DNA from: Begonia masoniana
Taxonomy: Eukaryota; Streptophyta; Magnoliopsida; Cucurbitales; Begoniaceae
Assembly (NCBI GenBank): GCA_022432975.1
Contig: CM039510.1
Coordinates: 34,521,677 to 34,585,676, forward strand
DNA: 64,000 nucleotides
Reading direction: 5' to 3'
Shown here: one piece after another, positions 22,040-33,837 of the stretch
How the letters are laid out: every line of letters starts with the position of its first letter
How positions within the stretch are numbered: the first letter of the stretch is position 1
Position numbers and translations under genes: made by a program
The notes under the pieces: generated by a model
Told to the model about the DNA's origin: nothing
The model's input: the letters and a program-made list of their open reading frames with translations, nothing else
Databases searched by the model: none

Positions 22040-24835
22040 TGTGACGACCCCGACCCCACGTCGGTGCCGCCACGACCTGTGTCGTGCGTGCATACCTACA
22101 TATACATACGTGTTACCCTTGCCCGTTCTCACATAACCTATTAAAATTTTTTTTCTTTCAATCTTCTATCATTTCCATTTCCTTTTCATTCATTCATTTA
22201 CATTTGTTCGTTTGTTGGAGAACGGACTCGGGCATCAATCCTCATCTATCGACAGTTTGGCTCTAACTTAAAACATACCCGAAATGACTCATCTAGGGTT
22301 GGGAATCATCAAAAGAGGCTTTAACAAGTTGGGCATAAAGTTCGTCAACGTTTAAATCACTAAAACGAGATTAAAACCATTTTTCGAAAAAACGTCGACT
22401 GGATTTTCGGGTCCTTAAAACCCCCTAAAATACTTAGGGATCGCTCGTAAAATACGTTTAAAAAGTATCGTAAAAATTCATGTTAAAACGTGTTTTGAAA
22501 AGTCGAAATTTGAAAAAAAACGATTTGGGGTCAAGTGGGGCGCGCTATGCGCTGCGCACGCCCGCGCGCGAGCTGGGCGCCGCACAGGCCGCTGCGCGCA
22601 CCGCATGTGCCCGGCCGCGATCGATCGCGTCCTGGGCCCGACCGATCTAACCGGCTGGGGCTTTCTTCATCCAAAAACACCTCGGCCGCGACCGATAGCG
22701 CCCCGAGCCCGATCGGTCGAGCCGGCTCGGGTTTTTCTCGCCCAAAAACACCTAAAAACACTCGTTTTGACCCTTTTTGACTTTTCCCCATATTTCTTCC
22801 TATTTTCCCGAGCCAAATACCTCCAAATCACTTGAAAGTTTACCCGCACGTATCCGAAAGCATATCTAAAATTCACGAAAACCAATCGCGTGGATCGTTC
22901 TAAAAACCGAACATTCCACCTAAAATCATCCAAATCAAACACCAAACTTCAATTCTAACTTAAATCCTCAAACTACCATCAAAACATCAAAACTCATCCA
23001 ATTTACAACTTTTATTTCTACTTCACCAAAAATTCATTCTAAACATCAAAACATTCTATTCCATCAATGTTCACTGTACGTGGTGGAAACTAATCAAAAT
23101 ATCAATTTATAACTTATCCAGATACCAAGCATCCTAATAAGGGTTCTATACAAACATTAAATATCATTCCCCATCAACCATTGCAACCCAAAATCCCAAA
23201 ACAAATAACCTATGCTCCATACGGGTTGTGCTCGCATCGACTACGCCAGCCGCCCTCACGAACATCCTTCGTCAAGCTGTAGGCTCGTCGGGTAGAGGGA
23301 CATCGTCCTCACCTTGCTCGTAATCACCTACACCACAAAGATACCTATGCGATAAAAATCTCAGCAAGTTCTACGTAAATGTATATGCATGATCATGTAT
23401 GCAATGAAAGCCGTCCATATCATTTCATTTATCGGTACGTGTCAGTCTATGGTTATCGGAAACGCTCGACAGATGGATAGGGCACATCAAGCAGTTAGAC
23501 AGCCCACACCATCTGAAGGGAGGAAAACCCGCTCACACGGAACGCCGGGTCTAAACCTCATCCCCGATAACCTCATGTCATGGTTGTTTACTGTGGTACT
23601 TTACTTGCCTTTACAATGCATATTCTTTTCATAAATCGATGCGTAAATTCATTTTCATGACGTTTTTAAACCATGATGCATGAACAATTCAATGAACAGT
23701 AAAGCATACAAGACGAACGTACCATCAAAACTCTATAGCAAACAACCTATAGAAAAACCGAACCTAAACTACCCAACCAAAACAATTAAACAAACAATGC
23801 ACCAACAATCCTCAACACAAATTCTGACTTAGGGTGTAGGCCAATCGGCCACAGTAGATCACGAGAACTTACCTCGCGTCCCGTGCACACCGAGCTCCTC
23901 GTCTCGAGCTTGATCACCTAAATCAATCCATAGCGCCCTTCGTTAAAGCCGAGCTCAAACACTAAGTTCCGAGAATTTATAAAACTCCTAACTAAAGGAA
24001 ATTTCCTAAAATTCTAATAAATCTCTCTCAAGCATTTCATCGAGCAATTTATGCTCACTAATTCTAGAACTCCATTAATGGAGGTTTCCAAGCTCCAAAT
24101 TCCCAATTTTTGTACAAAACGCTAAACACATCCATTATTTTTCTCCCTAACGCTAAATAATCATCAATACGGCAATATCTAACATTTTTCAACATAACCC
24201 GGTTATTTTCGACATAAACCAACAAAACCCTAACAAGTCACCTTGCTAAAAATCATAAATATAGGTCGAGAAACGCTAGAAATTTACATAGAATCACGAT
24301 AGAGGAAGAAAACGTGAAGGAACTCGTTGAAACGAAGAAGAATCGATGAAGCAATGGAGGAATCGCTGTTGGAGGAAGAAAATCGCCGTTGGAGGAAGAA
24401 AAGAGTGAAAAACGTTAAGTGTTGTGAAAAATGGGGATTTTGGCATTTAATTGAAATTGGCTTGGCAAATTACGAGTTTGCCCCTCTATTTGGTTTTCTG
24501 TTTGTCCTATGGTTAGGCTATCGGTTCGGTTTCTCCAAAAATTTCTTATTTCACCAATAATTCCAACTTATTATTAGGGCTCTAATAAAACTCTCCGTTC
24601 GTCAAACGAATTTAATTTGCTATTTCTACGAATTAAATCGCTATAGGGTTAAAATTGGAAACTTAAGCACTATATCTCGGTTTGATCTCCTTAAATTCCC
24701 ATAATTCTCCCAAAATTCATATTAATTACAGGGACTTCATTAAAACTCTCGATTTGCTAAACGAGCTTATTTCAATTATTTATGAAATTGCCATTGTGTG
24801 CACGATTCAAAAAACTCGTAAAACTGAATGTTACG
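22040..24835 (-). repeat. 5' LTR of element B
   Basis: The 2796-bp LTR is close to 14586-17483 apart from a deletion of about 65 bp near 22850 and scattered substitutions concentrated in the GC-rich block 22530-22750. This LTR should have held the promoter driving the broken gag-pol to its left. Confidence 0.93.
23328..23872 (-). other. Intron-like module in B 5' LTR
   Basis: The donor is GAG|GTAAGTTC at 23872 and the acceptor GGTGTAG|GTG at 23328, on the minus strand. The donor-proximal CCTACACC pairs with GGTGTAGG at the acceptor (8 bp). One arm of the small hairpin has mutated (GCGAT for GAGAT). Confidence 0.5.
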
Positions 24836-25823
24836 CATAAGGCGTGCATTAACGACAAAGAATGTGGACAAAGACTGCCAACGGGAAAATCTTTTTCATA
24901 GTAGATGTGCGGTCAAGGACAAAGTTTGTTCAATAATTATTGACGGAGGAAGTTGCATAAATGCGGCCTCCCAAGACATGGTCGATAAATTAGGGCTAGT
25001 AGCCACTAATTATCCTATACCCTATAAGCTTCAATGGTTGGACGACAAAAATGAGCATGAGATAACCAAGCGAGTAACCGTAGATTTTACTATAGGAAAA
25101 TACCAAGACTCGGTTATTTGTGACGTTGTTCCAATGAGTGCCAGCCACATTTTACTAGGACGACCATGGCACTACGACCGTAGGGTACATTATGATGGAT
25201 TTCTCAATCGATACGTCTTTAATTTTGGAGGACGGAAAATTAAATTGCTTCCAATGACCCCCGTGCAAGTGGCACGTGATGAAGCCATTCGTAAGGAAGG
25301 ACAAATTAAAGAAAATCTTTTAATATCTAAGCTTGGGTTGGTATCGTCAAGGGAACAAGAACCCCCTCATATCAGTTGGCATGATAATCCCTTGTACGGT
25401 GAAGAGATGTCGTATCCCAACAAGTGGTGTTCCAATCCTTTCTATATTGAAGAGATACAATTGGATGACATCTTGTGTTTTCAAGAAAAGGGAGAATTAA
25501 GTGAAGAAATTATTTTTGGTATCAGAAATATGATTATTACTCCTTTTCTTCCCTTTCCAAAATTTGAGGAAACTTTCCTACCATTCCCCTTGATTAGGAA
25601 AATGTTAGTTTATGGCATTGAGCCTAACTATTGCTTTCCTACATTATTTCTTAGAGCTACACGCACGAGTAGGAAATTATTTCTCTTTGTTACCAACAAA
25701 CGCTCTTTCCTTCAATTTGGTGGTTTACCAAAACCTCATTCCCCACCGTTTTGCTATCATAAATTCTACCATAGAACTAAAGTTAAAGTTCAATTGGTAG
25801 AAAATTGTTTCTTGTGGTCTTGA
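24836..25823 (+). pseudogene. Protease of element A and an unrecognised C-terminal extension
   Basis: After B's insertion the A frame resumes. It reads FHSRCAVKDKVCSIIIDGGS with the catalytic Asp in DGGSC (24942-24944), followed by LVATNYPIPYKLQWL, CDVVPMSASHILLGRPWHYD and FVFN-type strands. This is a chromovirus aspartic protease. From about 25300 the frame stays open for roughly 170 more codons, ending CFLWS at 25821. That part shows no RT, RNase H or integrase motif and I do not recognise it. It may be remodelled remnant of the pol linker. The protease would process Gag. No stop lies within it, but the N-terminal Gag is broken. Confidence 0.8.
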
Positions 25824-26165
25824 GATTTATTGGACTATTTCTTTGGTTGAAGGATTTCAGCAATTCCGCCTTACTAATTGTCGGATTCGACTACTTTGGA
25901 AAATTTCATTTCATCGTTGAGCAAACGCCCTCCCAAGTAGCCCTCGGATTCAACTTTTCCACCCTTACCAAAGAAAATTTTAGTAAGACCATCCATCCTC
26001 CATGCCACCTAGAAATTCTAACGAAAGAACATATCCTCCTTGCCTTCAAACTCAAACCTATCAAAAGTAATAAACAAAGTTATAGACGAGAAATTGTTAG
26101 AGTCATCCTTGAGAAGAAGTCAACGAACGGATTTGAGGTCAAATCCTCAAATCACCCAGAGAGGA
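25824..26165 (+). other. Tail of element A before its 3' LTR
   Basis: About 340 bp between the protease-frame stop and the 3' LTR. An open frame spans part of it, but it resembles no known domain and its last part reads into the LTR. CAGAGAGGA just before 26166 is a plausible polypurine tract. Confidence 0.55.
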
Positions 26166-27402
26166 TGACATGCCTCGTGATGCGTATTAAAAGAAACTTA
26201 GTAAAATCCCGTGCCTTATCTAAATTCTCCACTTATTACGTGTTTTTATTTTTGTAGGAAAAATTTATGAGGAAGGATTGCATATGGATCGCTTGGAGGA
26301 GTCATCACTTAGCCCAATGGGAATTTGTCTTCCTGGGCCCTATTTTTGTAATTTTTATTTTTGAACTTATTTGGCATACATTCGCCTTTATTGTAAGGAT
26401 TTTATAATTGCATTTCATGCATTAGATTGTGTGGTTAGGGTTAGATGTATGTTGGTGGATTATGGGTTGAAGAATTTCAACTCAAATATTTAAGGAAAAA
26501 GTCTACAACAAATGGAGCCCAAAGGAATCCATGGCCCAAAGAAGAGCCCACATTTAAAGGTATGATTTTGCAAGTACAAGAGTTAGTGGCAACATGGATT
26601 GATGATGTGGCAAGATTCCCTCCATTGATCCCTTTAGGAATGACATTCATCTCCTCCCTAGGATGTGTGCTTGTTTGCTTTGATTTTGGCCATCCATCTT
26701 TTTTCATCCAAGGGTCACCATTCATTCATCCTTATGGAAACCCTAATCCACCCTAGGATTTCTATAAATTCATGGCATTGGTGCATGTATAACAATTTTT
26801 GCTCATTTATGAAATTTCTATTTATCTCTTCTAAGGTGGGTAACCTTTAGAGTTTTTTCCTTGGTTCTTTGAACCAAGTGGAGTAGCCCTCCATTGCTAA
26901 CCTAGCTTGGGTTGCTAGGATAGCTCTTAGCTATTCCCTCACCTTTTCCATTGGTATTAGGATTGAGGACGAAAATCCCGACTTACAGTGGTCATTTTCT
27001 TCCTAGAAAACGTTTATCCGAGAGTTTAACCCGTAAGATCGCTCTACGGATCCGCCAAGGGTATTCTTTATTTTATTGTCTTCACATTTCACCCACATTC
27101 ACTCTCTAAATTTCGACCACACAAATCACCTTTATTTTATTGCATTTTTATTTCCTTCATTCCATTACTTCTTCTTCCACTTTTATCTTCATTTTCTTTT
27201 ATTTTTTTTCTTCATGCTTCATGCCATCATCTAACATCTAACTCTCGGCCATTGCATCATCTAGCATTAATTTAGTTTCTTGCACTTTATTTCTATTATT
27301 TTCTTCTCTTTATTTTAAGTTTGCACAACACTAGTCACCCGAGCACTTCTCGAATATTTGTAGGTTTGAACACGGATCCTTTTCCTAAGGGATTTTGTGT
27401 CA
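26166..27402 (+). repeat. 3' LTR of element A
   Basis: A 1237-bp partner of 8316-9550, followed by the TSD TCTAG. Scattered transitions, for example in the ATCCCGACTTACAGTGG region near 26976, separate the two LTRs. Confidence 0.93.
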
Positions 27403-27407
27403 TCTAG

Positions 27408-28126
27408 CCAGGATGTTCATTTACGTTACAGTTTGTCTCCTGACAGTCGTTTTTTATACGGGCATTGCACCACAATTGGATAGAGAAATCTCCAATTGGA
27501 GGAGCTCAAGTGCAAAAGTGACCTAGCAAGGCCTCATCTAACTCCAAAGAAGCTGCTCCTTACTATATTCCTCTCCCTCATAGTTTGCTGAAGGAGGAGT
27601 TGTTTCCCTGACCAGAAAATTCCTACATTAACATCATCAAGTTACAGGGTCAGATTGATACAGAAAAGGTGACTGTTTTTGTTGTGAAGAACAATCTCCA
27701 CCTCAAGATAATGTTCTCATCCCTACATTAGAGGCTATCGTATTCCCAGATCAGCTATTGTGAAGTCCCTCCTTTATGACGAGGGATCTCCTCATTTAAT
27801 TTTTCATTAAAAAACTAAAGAAGGAGAAGAAGACCACCTTCTTTCTATGCCTACAACAAACATCTCATTTAATGAGATGTTGAAAATGAAAAATAAGAAG
27901 GTTTCGGAGCCTTCAATTGCGATAGTTCACATTCCTTATTTTAAGGAATGTGTTCCTTCAGACACTATAAATAGAGCCCGAAGGAACTTCGAAGAGAAGT
28001 GAAATCTTCTATCCAAAGGAGTGAAGAGGAAGAGAAACATAGTGAAGATTATTTTTTAGGGAGAGAAAAGAAAGAGTTTGAGAGAAAAATAAGTGTGGTA
28101 CTTTTGTGCACATTGAGAGTTCTAAG
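27408..28126. other. Unassigned spacer with a candidate TATA box
   Basis: Before A inserted this joined 8310. It carries TATAAATA at 27966-27973 followed by a purine-rich stretch, as in the promoter of a Ty1/copia LTR or a plant gene. A possible LTR start TGTGAAGTCCC lies near 27769. No coding domain is recognised. Element C interrupts it at 28127. Confidence 0.4.
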
Positions 28127-28667
28127 TGTAACACCCGGTTCCATCGAACCGATTTTACCTTGTCATCTAATAGTGTACACTTTATGGATGAAATTGGGAG
28201 AAATATTGATTAGGTTAATGAGTGACTAAGTAAGGGCATAATGGTAAATGGAGATCTATAGTGGATAACATATTTAAGGGAGGGTTTAATAAGGTTTAGC
28301 TGCCACTGTTTTCTCATTTTTCTTTCTCGGCATTCAGCTCAGCTAAGCAGAGTTTCTCTCGGCAATTTTCCCTCCCACTTTCTCCAAGCTAAGTGAGTTC
28401 TACTTCGATTTCTTGTTACATTGTAGCTATCGATGTTAGAGGGGATTTTAAATGCGAGTTTTGAGAATGCTGTAAGTGAGAGTTAGTTCGGGTTCGGAGC
28501 ATATCAGGAATGCTTGATAATCTGAGTTCCCAAATTAGTTTCCTTATGAGTTCTGGTAGATTTGAGGATAGTTTAGAATGAAGCTTAACTAATACTCTGT
28601 CTACGGCTATAGGTTTGAGCAAAACCCGAAGTAGTTTGCAACCAAGCTTTTCCAAGAAACAAGGTAA

Positions 28668-29140
28668 GTAGAGTATGTGTGTGCCTTTGGGTCTACATCA
28701 CAAAATAGTAGGTTTATGTTTGTTTGAATGTTTTCTGTATGTCATGTATCATGTTTTGGAAAGAAACCGAACAGATCAATTTACCTGTAATGGCATGACA
28801 AGGTATGAACAGAAAGTAATAGATCAACTATTAAGGGAACTAATCCGCCTCTTAATTTATGAAAAGGATGTATGACTTTGGAAAAATTGATCTGCTTCTC
28901 AATGGAATTTAGGAGCAGATCAGCTATAGTAGAGTATGTGTGTGCCTTTGGGTCTACATCACAAAATAGTAGGTTTATGTTTGTTTGAATGTTTTCTGTA
29001 TGTCATGTATCATGTTTTGGAAAGAACACGAAAATAAATTTACTTGTAATGGCATGACAAGGTATGAACAGAAAGTAATAGATCAACTATTAAGGGAACT
29101 AATCCGCCTTTAATTTATGAAAAGGATTGTATGACTTTGG
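28668..29140 (+). repeat. 261-bp tandem duplication in C 5' LTR
   Basis: GTAGAGTATGTGTGTGCC begins at 28668 and again at 28929, and the following sequence matches up to the A run. The duplication starts at the donor of the intron-like module, so the donor-proximal pairing segment is present twice. Confidence 0.85.
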
Positions 29141-29872
<732 letters not shown>

Positions 29873-29913
29873 CAAACACGATTTGGTTTTAGTTGTTTTT
29901 ATTAATCTTGTCC

Positions 29914-32147
29914 AATAGGTTTTGTCGTTTTGTGATCGGTGGATGTGAGTAATAGATTTTGTCGTTTTGTGATCGGTGGATGTGAGTAATAGATTTTGTC
30001 GTTTTGTGATCGGTGGATGTGAGTAATAGATTTTGTCGTTTTGTGATCGGTGGATGTGAGTAATAGATTTTGTCGTTTTGTGATCGGTGGATGTGAGTAA
30101 TAGATTTTGTCGTTTTGTGATCGGTGGATGTGAGTAATAGATTTTGTCGTTTTGTGATCGGTGGATGTGAGTAATAGATTTTGTCGTTTTGTGATCGGTG
30201 GATGTGAGTAATAGATTTTGTCGTTTTGTGATCGGTGGATGTGAGTAATAGATTTTGTCGTTTTGTGATCGGTGGATGTGAGTAATAGATTTTGTCGTTT
30301 TGTGATCGGTGGATGTGAGTAATAGATTTTGTCGTTTTGTGATCGGTGGATGTGAGTAATAGATTTTGTCGTTTTGTGATCGGTGGATGTGAGTAATAGA
30401 TTTTGTCGTTTTGTGATCGGTGGATGTGAGTAATAGATTTTGTCGTTTTGTGATCGGTGGATGTGAGTAATAGATTTTGTCGTTTTGTGATCGGTGGATG
30501 TGAGTAATAGATTTTGTCGTTTTGTGATCGGTGGATGTGAGTAATAGATTTTGTCGTTTTGTGATCGGTGGATGTGAGTAATAGATTTTGTCGTTTTGTG
30601 ATCGGTGGATGTGAGTAATAGATTTTGTCGTTTTGTGATCGGTGGATGTGAGTAATAGATTTTGTCGTTTTGTGATCGGTGGATGTGAGTAATAGATTTT
30701 GTCGTTTTGTGATCGGTGGATGTGAGTAATAGATTTTGTCGTTTTGTGATCGGTGGATGTGAGTAATAGATTTTGTCGTTTTGTGATCGGTGGATGTGAG
30801 TAATAGATTTTGTCGTTTTGTGATCGGTGGATGTGAGTAATAGATTTTGTCGTTTTGTGATCGGTGGATGTGAGTAATAGATTTTGTCGTTTTGTGATCG
30901 GTGGATGTGAGTAATAGATTTTGTCGTTTTGTGATCGGTGGATGTGAGTAATAGATTTTGTCGTTTTGTGATCGGTGGATGTGAGTAATAGATTTTGTCG
31001 TTTTGTGATCGGTGGATGTGAGTAATAGATTTTGTCGTTTTGTGATCGGTGGATGTGAGTAATAGATTTTGTCGTTTTGTGATCGGTGGATGTGAGTAAT
31101 AGATTTTGTCGTTTTGTGATCGGTGGATGTGAGTAATAGATTTTGTCGTTTTGTGATCGGTGGATGTGAGTAATAGATTTTGTCGTTTTGTGATCGGTGG
31201 ATGTGAGTAATAGATTTTGTCGTTTTGTGATCGGTGGATGTGAGTAATAGATTTTGTCGTTTTGTGATCGGTGGATGTGAGTAATAGATTTTGTCGTTTT
31301 GTGATCGGTGGATGTGAGTAATAGATTTTGTCGTTTTGTGATCGGTGGATGTGAGTAATAGATTTTGTCGTTTTGTGATCGGTGGATGTGAGTAATAGAT
31401 TTTGTCGTTTTGTGATCGGTGGATGTGAGTAATAGATTTTGTCGTTTTGTGATCGGTGGATGTGAGTAATAGATTTTGTCGTTTTGTGATCGGTGGATGT
31501 GAGTAATAGATTTTGTCGTTTTGTGATCGGTGGATGTGAGTAATAGATTTTGTCGTTTTGTGATCGGTGGATGTGAGTAATAGATTTTGTCGTTTTGTGA
31601 TCGGTGGATGTGAGTAATAGATTTTGTCGTTTTGTGATCGGTGGATGTGAGTAATAGATTTTGTCGTTTTGTGATCGGTGGATGTGAGTAATAGATTTTG
31701 TCGTTTTGTGATCGGTGGATGTGAGTAATAGATTTTGTCGTTTTGTGATCGGTGGATGTGAGTAATAGATTTTGTCGTTTTGTGATCGGTGGATGTGAGT
31801 AATAGATTTTGTCGTTTTGTGATCGGTGGATGTGAGTAATAGATTTTGTCGTTTTGTGATCGGTGGATGTGAGTAATAGATTTTGTCGTTTTGTGATCGG
31901 TGGATGTGAGTAATAGATTTTGTCGTTTTGTGATCGGTGGATGTGAGTAATAGATTTTGTCGTTTTGTGATCGGTGGATGTGAGTAATAGATTTTGTCGT
32001 TTTGTGATCGGTGGATGTGAGTAATAGATTTTGTCGTTTTGTGATCGGTGGATGTGAGTAATAGATTTTGTCGTTTTGTGATCGGTGGATGTGAGTAATA
32101 GATTTTGTCGTTTTGTGATCGGTGGATGTGAGTAATAGATTTTGTCA
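29914..32147 (+). repeat. 37-bp tandem array, 60 periods, in C 5' LTR
   Basis: The unit contains GATCGGTGGATGTGAGTAAT then AGATTTTGTCGTTTTGT, with period exactly 37. The first AATAG starts at 29914 and the last at 32134, exactly 60 periods. Every unit after the first reads AATAGATTTT, while the first reads AATAGGTTTT. Because 37 is not a multiple of 3 and the unit lacks minus-strand stops, a spurious 748-residue frame results. Confidence 0.97.
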
Positions 32148-32248
32148 ACCTTGACCGTTGAGTGAAATTTGAAATTTTCTCAGAATGTCATAGTGGGTCA
32201 GTATTATGTGTAGCGAACCGGGTTTATATAATTCGGGGCGTTACAGTA

Positions 32249-32260
32249 TGGTATCAGAGA
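32249..32260 (+). other. Primer-binding site (iMet) of C
   Basis: TGGTATCAGAGA lies 3 bp after the LTR end. It matches the plant iMet site except at the last base. Confidence 0.88.
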
Positions 32261-32400
32261 CATTCAGTTAAACCGTTCAAAAGATTACTCATCAGTGCCA
32301 AACGTTGCATGGAAGTACTTCAACAACTATAAGTGTTTATGTTAACCTTAACTATTAGATATTTATGAGAGTAATTAACCTTGTCTAGGAATATAGCAAA

Positions 32401-33470
32401 ATGGCTAGACGACCAGGAAGACCAAGAGTACCGAGAGAGATGCCAAGTTTGAGAAGTGATGAGGACCCTAGTGTAATTAGGCAGCTGACAGACTTGGTGC
32501 GCCAACAGACAGATTTTGTTCGTCAGCAGTCCGATCAGTTGGGAGTATTGTTGAACCGAGAAGTACAAGGAAGTGCCAACTCGAGTTCCAACAGTGAGCA
32601 TTCAGGAGACCGATTCTGGAGGCTACAGCCGCCCACACTTGATGGAAAATCGTCCAATCCAATTGTTGCTGAGGAGTGGCTTAGGAAGATTGAGAGCATG
32701 TTCAGATGTGCCAACATCAGAGAAGGAGACAAAGTCACTCTAGCAACGTTCCATTTGGCTGGGGACGCTCAACTTTGATGGGAAACAATAGAGACCACCA
32801 CTAATGTTCTGGCTATGTCTTGGTCTCAGTTCAAGGAGATTTTCTTTGAGAAATATTTTAACAGCACAGTCCAGGCTGCAAAGAAGGGAGAGTTTTTGAA
32901 CTTGAAGCAGACAAGGTCTGTGGCAGAGTACAGTAGGCAATTTGAGTCCCTGTCCAGGTTTTCTGAACATTTTGTTCACAAGAAAAAGGATAAGGTGTAT
33001 CAGTTTGTGCATGGACTGAAGCCGGAAATTTACAGAGGAGTCAAATTTTGTGGTATTAAGGGGCTGTCATTCAGTGAAGTTGTGTCCACAGCATTGGAGG
33101 TGGAAGAAGCTGAAATGAAGTGTTTTGGACCGAAGGAAGCCCCGCAAAAGTTTATCCAGCCCCAACAACAGAGAGGAATGAAGAGGCTCAGTGAAGGCCA
33201 GAGTAACCAAGGAATAGGAAGGAAAGTACCGGATACTAGAAAGTTTTTCCAGTGCCCGAAATGTTTGAAGAGTCACCTGGGCGAGTGTAGATTTGGGACG
33301 GGAAAGTGTTTCAACTGTGAGGAGGTTGGACACACGTACAGAGATTGCCCGAAGCCTAGAATCACCCGATGCTTCAACTGTAACAAAGTCAGCCATATCA
33401 ACAGAGACTGCCCACCCTTAAAGAATGGCCCTGCTATGTTGAAACTGAGGATATTCTCCATGATGGAGTC
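32401..33470 (+). pseudogene. gag: gag of element C
   Basis: The frame starts MARRPGRPRVPREM, has repeated RQQTDFVRQQSDQ (coiled-coil-like), then a capsid domain with FWRLQPPTLDGKSSNP...AEEWLRKIESMF and MSWSQFKEIFFEKYF. Two zinc knuckles follow (CFNCEEVGHTYRDC and CFNCNKVSHINRDC), preceded by a partial CPKCLKSHLGEC. An in-frame TGA at 32776-32778 lies next to the conserved tryptophan of the AQLWW-type motif, as TGG-to-TGA. The rest of gag is open in the same frame and continues into protease. Confidence 0.9.
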
Positions 33471-33837
33471 GGGTGATGAAGACCAGCCTGCTGTGGTGTC
33501 AGGTACCATATTGATCAACTTTGTGCCTGCTTTTACTTTAATAGATTATGGTGCGACACATTCCTTTATAGCATCTGTATTTGCTGTTAAGTTAGATGTA
33601 CAGTTTACCCCTTCTATGCATGTGTTTAATGTTGCATTACCCTCTGGTGAACGCATGCACTCTAACCAAGTGATGCTTGACAGTGATGTGTTAGTAGGGA
33701 ACGTGAGTCTACCTGCTGATCTTATTATTATGGATATAATGAGATTTGATGTAATCCTAGGAATGGATTGGTTGTTTAAGCATTATGCCACAATAGATTG
33801 TAGGACTGGAATAGTTAGCTTTTAACCTTCTGGTGGT
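33471..33837 (+). pseudogene. pol: Protease of element C
   Basis: The active-site region reads LIDYGATHSFIAS, where relatives in this window have DTG or DSG. The catalytic Asp is kept but the next residue is Tyr. FDVILGMDWLFKHYATIDC is the conserved second half. A TAA at 33823-33825 follows VSF. It is in frame with gag. Confidence 0.85.

Larger units (their letters stand above)
14586..24835 (-). mobile_element. Full-length Ty3/gypsy chromovirus B (Tekay/Del-like)
   Basis: The element is 10.25 kb and reads right to left, with the TSD CATAA at 14581-14585 and 24836-24840. Two LTRs of about 2.9 and 2.8 kb flank gag, protease, reverse transcriptase, RNase H, integrase and a C-terminal chromodomain. 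The primer-binding site lies at 22024-22035 and a polypurine tract at 17484-17495. The outer sense 5' end is TTACG rather than TTACA at 24831-24835. At least four frameshifts and two in-frame stops break the coding region. Insertion was into the gag-pro frame of A. Confidence 0.95.
8316..27402 (+). mobile_element. Non-autonomous Ty3/gypsy element A (gag-protease only), with nested insertions
   Basis: Two LTRs (8316-9550 and 26166-27402) begin TGACATGCC and end TGTGTCA. They are flanked by the 5-bp TSD TCTAG (8311-8315 and 27403-27407). Removing solo LTR S1 and element B leaves about 6.5 kb. The coding part holds a chromovirus-like gag with one zinc knuckle and a protease, but no reverse transcriptase, RNase H or integrase. 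The element must therefore have relied on enzymes supplied by an autonomous relative. The two LTRs differ at scattered sites, a few percent by eye, so it is older than its nested guests. Confidence 0.9.

Noticed and set aside
29902..32148. 748-residue minus-strand open frame over the 37-bp array (and 910 residues at 38376-41108)
   Set aside because: The frames exist only because the 37-bp unit has no minus-strand stop in any phase. Three units give a 37-residue repeat. There is no start context and no domain.
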